A DNA stretch of 64,000 nt from Fragum whitleyi (GCA_948146395.1 OX411543.1:64141534-64205533), one strand, 5' to 3'; positions 23,701 to 38,700 are shown, numbered from the stretch's first letter. Translations and numbers: made by a program. The notes: generated by a model from the letters alone, not told the origin.

Positions 23701-26700
23701 CGGTAACGTTTTTTTACAATTTTTGCAAAGTTTCGGGTCATATTATAAATAGAATATAATATTTGTGCTCATAAAATACCAAATTTATTAGACTTGTCAT
23801 CTATAAACAGATATAAACTCGGCGCTTACTTTAAGAGTAATTGACAGTATAGAGTCTGGCCTACTTCACTCATCAGTGTCCAGACAGAGGCACTGTAGCT
23901 ATAAATCGCATCACAAGTAATCTCTTTCTGTTTTATGGATTGGAAGCCAGGAAATTCTCTAACGATTATCCGCATTCCGAAATTGTCAATTCCCAAACAG
24001 AGTAATAAAATGCCAATCTAAGCCTAAGTGATGAACTCTGTGTGATTTGAATACTAAATAGGCCATTCCTTCTGCTAGCCTGGACATGGCGGCTTTTTAT
24101 TAACTCTAATACATGACGAAATTCCTTACCTTTTTTTAGACTAAGAGAATATTGTGCGATTTTAAGGGTCTGAATTAATTTTTGCTAGGTCATTGATCAA
24201 TGAAAATTTAATTCTCATCTTGCTGGTAGGATTGGATGAACAAGTTGTGTAGACAAAGATCAGATGATTGGTATTCCTCCATTAAAAGAATGATAATCCT
24301 TATCTAGTTTACCCATGTCATGGTGAATACAGTTAGTAACATCCTGAAATTGACATTCATCGCAATCAAAAACATTCTAATCACTCATTCAGTGCTCCAT
24401 TCTTTCATCCCAAATACTTACTCAAAGCAGTCAAAAATGCTCAAAATGACTAATTAAGATAAGATCAACAACTTCAATCAAAATAAATAAATCTAGAACA
24501 AAATCGCATTTTCACTGGCAAAATTGAAATTGTAAGTGTCTGATTGCTTCTTGAAGAGAAAGGAAGCTATTGATACAACTTGCATTCATATTTTATTAAA
24601 GGGAGTTAATAAATACTGCTAATTGTGTTCTTCCTGAACAAAATTAGCGATACTGGATTACCTCCCTTTAACTTCACTCAAAACTCACTCCTGGCACTCG
24701 TTCTATTGAATCTAAATCATTCACTACACCTTGTCAATTTCACGGTGCTGTTAACTTTAAAACCTTGCATTAAGCTAATGGGCTGCATGAAATCACTGAA
24801 TGCACTAATTGTGAGCCAGTATTTATTTTATAGAGATAAGTTATAAGCGTTTTGGTTGATAAAGGAAAATAAGGTGGTATGTATAGACTTAGATCAGACT
24901 TCACATATATGCAGTCTGATCTGTGTCTAAAACTCCTACCAGGGTTGGAATATACTAGGTTCAGCAATATCATCATTCATGGGTATGAGTTTGATGGAAA
25001 ACGAATGCACACATCCTTTCCAACATTTGCTTCCCTCTTATGGAAAGTTAGCATTCGGAACATCTCTCAGCTATTTCCGTAACCTGCAACAGACCTGGGA
25101 TGTATGTAAGGCGGATGGGTATGTAACAAAATCGTACATTTTGTAAGGTGGAAACAGTGAAAGAAAAAGTAGAACTGTAGATTTATATCTTTTACGGTAA
25201 ATAACACCTGAAAAATCTTAATTTTTGAGAATGACAATCATTCTCAAAAATTAAGATTTTTTCAGCCGTTATTTAAGAATCTAAAGATATTAATATGAGG
25301 ATTTGATGAATTCACGTCAGTGACTTAAACGAGTAGCGTTTGCGACGTCGAATGTTTTCACTCACAGTTTCGAGAGCAAACGCCATTTTAACTGATGTCA
25401 TCTAGTGTTTCCAAGGTTTTCCTGTACTTTTAAAAAAAAGTCCGTCTATGTACATCCGAGGTTGATCGTCAGATTGGCCGAGTGGTGTTCTGAATGGTAA
25501 AGATAAGTGTAATTCCATGTGGGATGAGCAGCTGAAGGCTCTCGATGGATGTCATGGTAGTTTTTGTCAGAAAAATACCAGTAATGCATGGTTATAGGCA
25601 AAGGTACAGATAATTTAGAGGAGGTAAAGCCAGTCTAAAATCTGTATTTCTCAATGAAACATTTTGTTGTGGGTACTCATTTGTATCGTCTCATGAGACT
25701 ATTAAAATGAGTACCAATATGGCATTGAGTTTGTGCTCTTTTTAGTAAGAGCTACATACAGGGGGTAGTTTGGATTTCAAAATGAAATATTTTAACAATT
25801 ATTTCACAAATTCTATATAGTGGGTACTCAATGGAAATGTCTTGTCAAGACGATTAAAATGAGTACCCACAACATAGTGTTTCAATGAGAAACAAAGATT
25901 TTAGACTGGCTTTACTTCCTCTTATCTAGACCTCTGATACTTTTATCTATAATCCAAAATACCTTTTCTATCTGTAGCTCTCTAATGTTTTTCAGCCAAT
26001 GCCTTATAAGAGCTAAAAACAAAAACCTTCTGAAGTTCGGGTTATTTCAATCAACTAGAATAGGGTCTCCTTAGTAAATAGTATATAGTGGGAGCTAAGT
26101 AACTATACATGAGAGAGACCTAGTCAGAAAAAATACGGGAATCATCAATTTTAAATTGCAAATGTTTCAGTAAAATAATTCCAAATTAAAAAAAGAGTTG
26201 AAAAGGTTAAAAAATTGTGTCATCTAGAAATAGGTTAAGTGAAGGATAAGGTTTTGGTCAATTTGAGAAGAATAGATGGAAATAATTGGATTGCATATTT
26301 TGCAAAGCTTTTAGCAAATTGGATATTGATTTATATACAGCTTAAGCCATTTTCACCCTAAGATTTAATAATCTGTTTATACTATATTTCTCCAGAGTTT
26401 TAGGGGACACAGATTTTGTGACTCTCAGTGACTGACAAATATGCAGTCAAAGGACCCTCTACACTATCTGTTATGGGTCCCATAGACCCTCTTTTGGTCA
26501 AATTGAGAAAAGAATTGAAAACTGTTTTAAATCATTTTAGCCATTGATAAAGTATTATTTATAAGGAGAACAAGGGTTTGAGTTTGACAAAAACAACTTT
26601 GGGTCCAAAGGGCTCAACAATTAGGATCTTAGGGGTGTTGGCTTAAGGTTTGGGAGTCCCTGTTTAAGATGCAAACAATTTTTTAAGGTTCAACTTCAGG

Positions 26701-29700
26701 ATATTTTTTTTAGATCCAAGAAAATGGCAAAAAGCAAAACATTTTGACCTTGTTGGCCTTCCCAGGCCACACAGTCTGACTAGTTTTTCGCACTTCCCAT
26801 AAAGTCTTATTTGTGTGACTGTTCACATATATATAGCATTATTTTTTTGGTTTAAACCTATTTATTTTTTAATGATTGGGAAACAAGTTCTTTCAACTTA
26901 GATTAATCCCCCCTCGATTCTTCTTCCTGGAAAATTCATAAGTACTTGTGCAGAATGCTTGGAACAATGAAAGAATCAAGATCGATAGCCGCTCCAGGGA
27001 ATCGAAATTCAGGACCTTTGGGTCAAGAGGCGGATGCTGTACAGATAGACCATGGAAACCACTGTCATATTGCTTTAATAAAGCAATGTTCACAACAAAT
27101 TTGTTACCATCTGACAATAATGTAGGTTTATAATGAAAAGTCATTAAGCAATTTATTATCAAGAAATATCTTTCCTGTTGCAAGATCTCTTCAAGGTTTT
27201 GTAAATTTCTCCTGCATATTTCTCTCTGGTATTTGATGAATTACAGAACATGTATCGGAAGGGAATTACCTCTCGAGGTTTTCTCGCTCTCTGATTAGCT
27301 TTGCAAATTTGTGGATTGACGTCATCGGCACAAATCCTTCTGTTTGGGTTTGCGACATGAATAATTGCCTTGTCTGCAATGAAATACTGCAGTACTAATG
27401 AATGGCCTAATTTGGTTTACATTGGTAACCCAGTATTTTGTAGCATTTCCTCTAATGTTGGAGTCAAATATCATGCTTTCAGACTCTGAAATAAAATATT
27501 GTCATCAGAGCTACAGAATAGGAGTATTTTGGATTTCAGATCAAGTATTTTTTTAATTACATCACAAACTGAATGTAGTTGGTACTCATTGGTAATGTCT
27601 CGCTGAGACCACTCTAATGAGTACAAACATAGGGTTTCATTGAGGAATTAAGATTTTAGACTGGCTGTAGCCTTTCTTATTTGGAATCTGGTCATGCTGA
27701 ACCTGGAATGTTCCTGCTTTTGCAGGAGGTATAGACAAAGATTAGCCTGCACATGTAAATGTGCTGTCTGATCTTAGTCTTTACCACTTAATTTTCAATG
27801 GTAATTCAGTAGAGTTTTAAATAAATATTTTCAAAATGAATATAAAGCCATGTTGAGTGAATACAGTGCTTTCAGCGTTTTCAATTTAGCATGACAATGG
27901 TTTAATTAACTCTTAAAACTATTTTTCAAAAGATTTGGAAGGTCCAAATCAAAGATGTTGCAGACAAAAAATGGGAGTAAATTGAAAAGAATTTAAAAGA
28001 AACCATCCAAGGTGGTAGAAAATATGGTGAGAAAAGAATGAATTCCATGTTCAAGTCTAAGAGGAGCATATTAAGCTCACCTGAGCACATCTTGCTCAAG
28101 GTGATCTTTTGTGATCATTGAATGTGTGTCATGCGGTGTGCGTCGTCTGTCGTCCGTCGTCGAGCGTCAACAATTTAAGTCTTTACACTCTAGAGGCCAC
28201 AAATATGGCCCAATCTTCATGAAACTTTGTCAGAATGTTGGCCAGGTCACAAGGATGAACCCTATTGAAAATAGGAAGGATCCATGCCATATCACAGGAA
28301 AAGGGGCCTTAAAGACAAATTTCTTGTGTACACTCTAGAGGCCACAAATATGGTCCAATCTTCATGAAACTAGGTAAGAATGTTGACCACGTCACAAGGA
28401 TGAACCCTATGGAAAATGGGAAGGATCCATGTCATATCACGGGAAAAGGGGCCTTAAAGACATATTTCTTGTTTACACTCTGGAGGCCACAAATTTTGTC
28501 CAATCTTCATGAAACTTGGTCAGAATGTTTGCCAGGTCACAAGAATTAACACTATTAAAAATGGGAGGTCTCCATGCCATATCATGGGAAAAGGGGGCTT
28601 AATAACAAATTTCTTGTTTTCACTATAGAGCCCACAAATATAGCCCTATCTTCATGAAACCTGGTCAGAATGTTGGCAAGGTTACAAAGATGTACCTTAT
28701 TGAAAATGGGAAGGATCTATACCATATCATTGGAAAAGGGACTTTAATGACAATTTATTTGTTTATACTCTAAAGGCCACAAATATGGCCAAACCTTCAT
28801 TAAACTTGGTCAGAATGTTGGCCAGGTCTCAAGGATGAATCCAATCAAAAATCGGATGTCCATGCAATATCATGCATTAATCTCATGACGAAATCATCTC
28901 AATGTTGACATCTGCCTATTTAATGGATGTGATGTCCCAGGGGTCAAAGAGACTCAGGTGAGCGATCTAGGACCATCATCAGGGGTGTGGAAATACGAGT
29001 TTTCTCCACTTGTCCCTGGACAAGTAAAAGCGGATTTTCTACTCGTCCAGGAGCAAAATGAACTTGTCCGCACAAGAGTAAATAGAAAAATTTGAAAAAA
29101 ACATTGCCTTTTGATGAAGAAAATGCTGTAATCCAGCATTTTCTTCATTAAAAACAATGTTTTCTACCCTATGATATGAACATTTCTCTCTTAATTCTTT
29201 TAAGTAACATTCCAAGATTTGCCCTGGTATTTACTTGTCCTTGGACAAGTAGCTTAGATAAATTTACTTGTCCTCAAGTACAAAAGCCCGAGTCGGACAA
29301 GTCGGGCATGGGAATTCCACATTCCTGATCATGGTCCTCTTGTTTATTGTTAAGATTAGATTATAAATCCTTACACTGTATTACTTGTATCAAAGTATTC
29401 GGACAGACACCAGGTCCATCAAGAGTAGTTTGATCTAGATCTACAATGATTTTCTGTCACTAAGCCTCTTTTTAGTCGCATTAATATGTTTCGAATGTAA
29501 TTTCTAGGAATTTTAGAACAATGATTTCTATTTTTGAGGAGTTCGAAATCTTAGGGTATTTACAATTATTACTCTTATCATTGCAGGAGGCATCCATGGA
29601 ATACCAAGACGGCGGGAGTCCTTTGCTAGAATACATTCTATGACTATAGAAGCCCCCATAACCAAAGTATGTCTTATCTTCCTTGTAAAGTAGTTGTTAT

Positions 29701-32700
29701 CTCCCTTTGATCAACTCTTCCTCTTAACCCTTTCCTGTTTTACAAAATTTTGGACCTGTCCAAATTCAAAGGTTTTGCAGACGAAAGTTAAAAGTGGATT
29801 TAATTTGAAAAATAATCATACAGTAGGGTAGAAAATAGTGTGGAAAAAGAAGAAATTGCTTGTCAGAAGCAATTTCTTCTTTTTTCACAACGTCTTCTCA
29901 ATCATAAAATCACAGGCACGTAAAAAGCAGGGATTAAACAGCAAAGGGTTAAATAACCTCTCTATATTTTAGAATACTATGGAGGTAGTTCTCACTCGTA
30001 TTTATTATCCATTTATGGTAAGTTAGGACTTAGGTCACAAAATAAAGGTTTAAATATGTCCCTTTACAAAAAGAGAATCTTTATGGAACTGCCTGAACAA
30101 TTATTTGAACAACAAAATGTCTTAAGATATATGGATAGAGAATTCTGGATTCATAATAGAAATCTATAGAGCAAATTTAAGCACAACGCAATCAGTGTCT
30201 GACAAATTTTTAAGTGACTATAAACTTTTGTTGAGCTGACTTGTAGTTAAATATATGTAGCTGTTGCTATCACATGTTCATGTATGTGTGTTAATACTTC
30301 CGTTCGGATTTGTTTAGGCTGCAACTACTACATTCATGGGTGGATTTCAAAATGAAATGATACAATTAGTAGATAAGCAGATGTGGCAAAAAAGAAAAAT
30401 TCAGATAGCTCCAAGGTAAAGGTCACAGCTCTATGTCTAACTTTAAAATTGAGCTTGTCTGGAGCATAGCTCCTACATTGAAAGATGGTTTTTAAGTCGC
30501 TTGCGCTCGCGCTGCGACTTATTGTGGCCGTACGAAGTTTCCTGGACAGGTCAAACAAGGTCAAAGACAGACCTCTTAACGTCTTCTGTATTTCTGTTTT
30601 GAGACAAAGTAGATCTCTGATTTCTTGTCCGCACTTTATGGTTAGAAGAAATATATATCATATTTCTTAAACGCCATATTAGGCAGAGAAAGAATTTCAA
30701 AAAACAAAAACTAACAAGCAAAAAACACCATAACCACACCTGTTTAATATGCAGTTACGAGTTTTTTCGTAAACCATTGAAAAAATAGTGCACTACGCGC
30801 AGTAATACAGACGCGTTTCAGAAAAAGAATAACATCGGTTTTCAACGAAAACCTCGTAACCACAATTTGTTTTTATATACAGTTAAGGGGTTTTTGTGGA
30901 AAGCAGGGCTCTTGGAAACGACAGTAGTGTCGTCTGAGACGACAACTTTTCTCAGCGGACGACAAAAAAATCCTATCAAAGGATTCCACAGGACGACAAG
31001 TTTTCCTAAGGCACGCGTCCCGACTTATAACCTCTCGGCTGTGTATTTGATTGTTTACGTAAGTTAGGCTAACTGTCGCGTGAAAAATCGATATTAGCCA
31101 TATCTGAAGTCCGATAGATGGGCGCGGTAGGCGTGGCGTTAATTGACACCAACAGCCAATCGTAACCGGTTATTCGTAGACCTTGTAGGCGGAGCCTGAC
31201 TATGAATGAATTGAATCTAGACTCTGCCCGACAATGTGTTTTGGCGATTGTTAGGCATAAACGAAACACGTGAACTATTAATATCTTGATTTACTAATTA
31301 TATACCGGTAATTGAATTCGAGCAGGGCCCCAATTTAGACGAAGACAATCGCAAGACAACATAATTGACCCGATTTGTTCGTAACATGTAAATGATTAGT
31401 CCGTGTCCTTCGAACTGTCCCGAATCTCTTTTACCTTTTTTAAAATCGGTATTTCGACTTAAAACAAGTATTTAATTAAAGAAATGTTCCGTAAAAAAAC
31501 ACGAAATGAATTACCACTACCGGTGAATCTCTGAAACGCCGTGCATGTGCTTAATTCCGTCGGATACCGTATTTCGAAAATGGAAAGCTCCGGATCAGCC
31601 TACTGATCAGACACATGTTGAAATAAAAAAAAAATGAACACAAATCAAGAGACAAGTGGTTCGGAAAGTTTAATTATTTCAATCTAAAAAAAAAAAAAAA
31701 AAAAAGAGAGAGAGATAACCAATGCAGTTCAAACATACAATCTTTTGTTATGAAAATGAATTCTGAATTTTTTCTCTCAATTGGCAACATCTGCAATCAT
31801 CGCATTGACTTATATGTTGAGATTTTTTTGAAGTCTAAGTAAATACAATAACATTTTTTGACCTCTTTTTAACTTCTGGCAAAAAGAAGATATGACTTTC
31901 AAAGACTTGCTTCTGTATTGGTTTTATATGGTTTTAAACTGAACCTGGAAAAGTTTTGTCATCTACTGAGCCCATCTCCAAAAATGAATAAAAAAAAATG
32001 TAAAAAGCATTGGGATAAAAGAAGAAAATGTTTTTTTACAAGCAAATCTTTCTTTTCAATCAATGGTTTCCTTAAGATAACCATTCTGGTGACTAAAACA
32101 TTGGATTGTGTAGTAAAAGGTTAATAAATTGTCATTTCAATATCGTAGTTTTGCATGGTACAAAATCAACCCTCATAATGATGGAATCTAACTTTTTAGC
32201 TCACCTGAGCACAACGTGCTCAAGTGAGCTATTGTGATCACCTTTTGTCCGGCGTCCGTGCGTCGTCCGTCGTGCGTCGTCCGTCGTGCGTCGTCCGTCA
32301 ACAATTTCTTTAAACGACATCTCCTCCTAAACTACTAGGCCAATTTTAACCAAACTTGGCAGAAATGTTCCTTAGGTGGTCCCCTTTAAGAATTGCTAAA
32401 AGAATTGAAATCGGTGAAAAACTCTGGTTGCTATGGCAACCAAAGTTAAAAATTTAAGAAAATCTTTAAAATTCTTCTTCTTCTGAACCAGCAGCCCTAC
32501 AGCCTTGAAATTTGGTATGAATGATCAGCTCATAGACCTTAATAAAAATAGCTAAAATCATATCTGTTGGGCCACCAGGTGCGGAGCATCAGGGGGGAGG
32601 GGGGAGTACTTTGGGTAAATTTTGTAATCTTTAACCTTCTTCTTCTTCTGATCATGAAGGCCTACAGCCTTAAAATTTTGCATGTATCATCACCTCATAG

Positions 32701-35700
32701 ACCTTAATAAAAATAGCTAAAATCATATCTGTAGGGCCACCAGGTGCGGAGCACCAGGGGGGAGGGGGTAGTACTATGATGAAAATTTTGTAATCTTTAA
32801 CCTTTTTCTTCTTCTAAACCAGGAGACCTACACATTTGAATATTTGCATGGATGATCAGCATATGGACCTTTATTAAAATAGCTAAAATCATGACTGTAG
32901 ATTCACCAGGTGCGTAGCACCAGGGGGAGAGGATAGTACTTTTGTGAAAATTTTGTAATCTTTAACCTTCTTCTTCTTCTGAATCACAAGCCCTACAGAC
33001 TTGAAAATTGGCATGAAGGATCAGCTCATAGACCTTTATATAAATAGCTAAAATCATGACTGCAAAGCCACCAGATGCGGAGCATTAGGGGGCAGGGGGT
33101 AGTAATTTGGATCAATTTTGAAATCTTTAACCTTATTCTTCTCCTGGATCAGGAACCCTACAGACTTGAAAATTGTCATGGGTGATCAATATATTGACAT
33201 TAATAATAGCTAAAATCATGACTGTAGGGTCACCAGGTGCTGAGTGTCTTGGGGAGGGGGTAGTACTTTGGATCATTTTTTGAAATCTTTAAAACTTCTT
33301 CTAATGAGCCAGGAGTCCTACAGACTTGAAAATTGGTATGGATGATCAGCATATGGACATATATTGAATTAGCTAAAATCATGACTGTAGATGCACCAGG
33401 TGCAGAGCATCTTGGGGGAGGGGGGAGTGCTTTGTTAAGAATTTTGAATCCCTACAGCCTTTATATTTGACATGGATTGATCAACTCATTAAAGAAAACT
33501 TTAAAAGTCTCAGACTCAGCCCGTATATCTGGCATAGATTAGCTGATCACAGACCTTTTATGGAAAAAGCTTAAACAAATAATGTCCAGGGGAGGAGCAG
33601 AGGGGGGGGGGGAATGATTATTTCAAATGTTATCTGATTGAATAAGTGAAAATCTCTTTTTCTGTGGTTGCATCGACATACCTAGGTAATGAAGCTTTTT
33701 TCTCAGGTGAGCGACCCAGGGCCAACGGCCCTCTTGTTTTGTGTTGGATCCAACTTTTTCTGAAGTTGGATTCCTGGAATCCTACTTTCAAAACCCTAGT
33801 GAGAGCCCTGGAAAGCATCGAAAAAATAGTTTGCACATATGCAGTAATTCAGACACGCTCTCATATAGATCCAGACGCCATTTTCTCAACGGTTGTTAAA
33901 CGCTTCGTTTTGACAGAAACTCTGATTTAGGACCAAATAAGATTAGATATTCTTAAAAATTTATCTATCAACATTTCTAGTCAATCGATAAAGAAGCATT
34001 ATTCTCGAAAGAAGAATTTAATTCTATGGAATATTTCCCAGATATGAACAAATTTTCCACAAAATACTCCACCCACCAATGTTAAAATCGATCAAAATCA
34101 AAATAAGGAGATATGGTGAAACTTGTGTATTTTTTTTTTAAATACTTGAACCAGAATAGTGGTAACATTTTCATCTTTTTCACTTCGAAAATTATTATTC
34201 TGTTAAATGAAAACCGATGATTGTATTCATCCTGTCTCAAAATGTCATTTGTGACAGAAAATAATAGGCCGGTTAGAAGTTTTGACAAGTATGTTTTATT
34301 ATACCCCAGCAAAACTTTTTGTAGTTCCACTAAAAGAATGTCACCCATATCGTGAACCTATGTAGAGAAATAGCAGGAGGCTCGGTTAGGGTATTGTGAA
34401 AGTACTGGTATGAAAAAAAACTAGAATCCATGGTTTGGTGCTCCAGTCGCTGCGGTATGACCATGGCAGTTGAAAACGGCGTAAAACCCCAATAAACCAT
34501 ACCCCCCCGCAAAACGATCGTCAGTGTTCTCCCCAGCCCAATAAGCTGTATCAGCCCCACTACAGCTTCATCTAAAACAGTGTTATGCCCTTACAGCTTA
34601 AAAACTACCCCACCGCTTAATTTCTTCAAAATGGTCATCAAGTAGAGATATTTTAGTTATCTTATGTCAAAAACTAATGAAATAAGGGAAAACTGATGAA
34701 TTAAGGCATTTTGTACAATAAATATGCATAAAAACATTATTGGAAAATAAGAAATTGCTCAACATGAGCAATTTATTCTTTTTCCAAATGTTTTTATTCA
34801 CATAATCACAATTACTTGCATAAACACTGTATTGTAAGCGTCCAACGATGCTGCCACTACAGCTTCCAATTATTCTTAGGAGAACCCTGATCGTTTTAGG
34901 GGTTATACTGGCATCAGCCTGTCTGTCCGTCCATGTACAAATCTTGTCTTGCAAATAGCTCAAATATTGATAAAGGTACATGTATAATTGTGACCCATCA
35001 CACTAAAAGGGACCTTATGGCATGTGTGAAAAATATTGACCCTAGTCAGTCTGTACTGTCCGCGCAGCCAGACTAGGGCCGACGCTTTTCACTTTTATGT
35101 AATTTTCTAAATCTGGGGTATTTACCCTATCTTACTCTGTATTCACTTTTCGCATACAGGATCTGGTTAACCTTCGCTGGGTCTGACAAGTTTGTCAAAA
35201 TTTGTATTTTTGGAGTTCGGAAAAGGTCCCATTTAGCGTGACAGGTCACAATTTTGAAAATTCAAAGGTGCATAGAATTTGTTGTGGAGAGGTTCAATAG
35301 ATCTAATTTTTAAGAGACAAACATCTCTTGTTATATACAATTCAATATTAATTTCATTTCCTTCAATACTTTTTAAAAAGCAAGTCTTGTTTAACTAATA
35401 CATCTGTTGAAGCGACTTTCAGACCCTTCAGGGCTTTGATTAAAATGACTTGGCACAATTATTGTCAATTAAGGACAGATATGCCAATTGAAAGAAATGT
35501 TCATATAGCTCCAAGATTAAGGTAGCAACTCCAGTTTAAATTTTTTAATCGGGTGTTTCTGTAGAGTAGCTTCTACAATTATGGATGGATTTATAAATAA
35601 TTTTTCACATTTATTCATCACAATTTGTTGGTGTGTCATTAGAAAGATATTATCATTTAGACTCAAGGGTCAAGGTTGCATCTTAAAGTCAAACATTAAA

Positions 35701-38700
35701 ATTTAGCATATTTGAAGCATAATTATCTCCCTCATTTATGGTCCTAATTCCACAATAATTTGGCTCTTTTAATGTTCTCCATCATTGAGAATATAAACTT
35801 AAATGTTACAGGTAAAAGTCAAATGCAGAAAAGGCCTTTTGTGGCCTTGACATCAGCTGTACTTGGGCAACTGTTCTAGTGTAAACTTAGCAGGTTATGA
35901 TAAACACATCTTCCTTTCCGTACACTCAGACTGCTTAAAGCTCTCTAAAATTTCTCAAATTTCCCCAAAAACTCCATTTAAATTACTCTGTTTAACTTTC
36001 CATGCTTGTTTTTGGAGACATATATCTTTTTGATATTTGTCTGTAAATAATACAAATCTTTTATAGAACAGTACAATATTTCTATAAAGGGAGGTAAAGA
36101 AATATTATACATATTGTACAAAATCCTGCTCATACAATTAGAATGAAATAATTAAAACAATAAAAACATACTCCCCTTTTATATCATTCAACTTGTTCAA
36201 GCAATTTTATGATATCAAGTTTGTAGAGCTATTTACAAAATGTTAGACACTTCAATGTCTCGGTGCAGCCTGTAAGTAATACTCCTGCATAACAAAGAAC
36301 ATTAATACCTATTTTTTCAGTCCATTTTAGGAAGGGACCTCAAACTATTTGCAGAAATTCATAAAAATCAAACTCCTGCTATTCTTATTTTATAGCTACA
36401 AAACCACCTCCTAAATTAAAATTGAAGAACTGCAACACAATTTTGATCTTGGTTTTTAGGTGCAAAGGACCTGCTGTGTATGTGCAGTTTATTTCAGTCA
36501 CTGGTGTTCGAAAAGTAGCACTACTTACACAAAAAACTGATGCAAGTGCTTTGCTGGCTGAACAGCTTTATCAACACTTGCTGTCAAATTACAATGCAAG
36601 CTAGTAATCACATGCATGAACATTTATCTTAAGGAATGTAACATTATAAACACTGCATTTAAATTGGTGATAAATTATTGAATCATACCAACTCTGCAAA
36701 TTGCTGTTTCAACTTTATACATTTTAATTTTGATTATTTCAGTTTAATTTTCATAGAAAGCCAAATTCATTCATTCTGATTAGAGAATCAATTTCATACC
36801 TTAGTGAAAAAAAAAAAAGGAAGAAAAGACAAGTTGTTATGCCACAAAGATATTCTAAAGAAGCTATCATTAACTGATAACCTAAAATCTGTTAATTAAT
36901 GTTGTTTAATGATTTAAAATTTTAAGAAATATTGATACCTACTTGCAAATTTACACAGTTTGTTAAGTAAGTTTTTTTCCTGAATTCCTTCCACCTCTCA
37001 AAAAATCGTGAAATCAAATCATTGCTAAATGTGGGCAAAGAGTACTGTTTTGTGTGTCTTGCACTCTGCTTAAATTTGGATTACTGGGGTATGGTGATTA
37101 AAAATGGAAGTCCAAAAACCTTGGGCATGTTATAATTCTTACAACAACATCACCATATACCAACAGTTGCCAAAGCTAGGAAGCTTTGTGAGAGAATTTA
37201 AGAATCTAAGTTGAATAGGGACATAACTCACACAAAATGCATCTTTAGTAATATATCACCCTTGTTGGTTTATGTTGCTCTTCTCATAATGAACATGTGT
37301 GCCAAATTTCAAGGGGTTTATTGTCTGTATAACAGAACCAGAGATATCACAAAACTTAAAAGTTTTTGGCAAGTACTTTCTCTGCCAAGGCTAAAGCAAC
37401 ACCTTGGGTTTTGTAACAGCAAAGGTAAAAATGTTATTTAAACTTAAAAAGAATGCAAGATTATAAAAAAGTTGCATTCTCAAACAAGTTTAAACTTTTA
37501 TGTGATTTTTGAGAATTTGCAAGGTCTGTTATAGTGACAATTGTAAGACATTGGGAGGGGTCATTAATTAAACTTTCAGTGATCGTTTTACAGAGTTTAA
37601 ACAGGGACTGTTTAAACAGGGACTTTAAAAAACTTTAAAACTACACAATGAAAGCTTGGTTTCAAATTTTGATGATTATTAAATTATCATGCAACTTTTA
37701 TTAAAATAATAAGGTCCATATTAAAAGCAGTTATTTATTATTACAATCTTTAGCCTTTGAAATTTTTAAGATCTTTTGTCTTTTTGTTTGTTGGAAGTCA
37801 TTATTGTTGACAACAAAAAAAATGAAACAAACAATATCTTCAGTTTCTTCAATGTTTACCAAAGCTTTTTTTTCAGGAGTGTCAAAAAGTCTGATTGTGT
37901 GGAAATGCCATGTTTGCCAGAAGGGCATAACTGTCTTATGACTTTAATGCTCCTTCATTGAGCCTCATAAAACATTTTGGATGGAGATCATAGTTGCATA
38001 TCGATGGCTTAGCCCAAAACAGTTGTATTTGCCTATATGTTGATAGGCAGTTACAACTGTTTTGCACTGAGCCATTGATATATGCTGCCTTAATGATAAA
38101 AATTATAATTCCTAACACTCAACTATTAAATAGTAAACTTGTATGGTTTGAGCAGAACTCCGCTTTGAAGTACCTTTAGTTAAGATTATTTACATCCTGG
38201 CTGGAAAGGATTAAAGTAAGATTACTTGTAATGAACTGAAAAATTAAACAATTAATGGACTTTGATAATTTTGTATTATGCTGAATTCATTAATCTTTGA
38301 TGCTTAATTGGAGTGTTGATATCATAAAGATGTAGTGATTTCAATTTTTTGCAGTTTTCTCCCTTGATAGAATATACACTTAATAATATGTAGCTTGAAT
38401 TTATAAAAATATCATTTCTGAACTCCAGATAAAAATTGATTACAAGGAGCATTTGAAAACATACTGAGCAAAAAGATATATTTACAAACTTTTTTGTCTA
38501 CCTATCTATTTTATAGAATTGTGTTGTCTTCATTTCTTTTGTAATTGAATTAACAAAAAATGATATTATAATTAAAGAGAGTGGAAAGATCAACAACAGT
38601 TTTGTCTGGAGTTCAATATATAACTAGCTGATTAGAGAACCAGAAATAGGGAATGATTTTGATGTTTAGGGTTGGTGCAAAATTTGTGCCTATTGATAGA

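Noticed and set aside
31918..32124. Basic lysine-rich reading frame as a small gene
   Set aside because: Composition follows the local AT-richness, and no motif or splice context is present.
34667..34981. 104-residue minus-strand reading frame
   Set aside because: It crosses a decayed family D-like hairpin and a GTCTGTCCGTCC fragment of a HINE-like element; not a gene.
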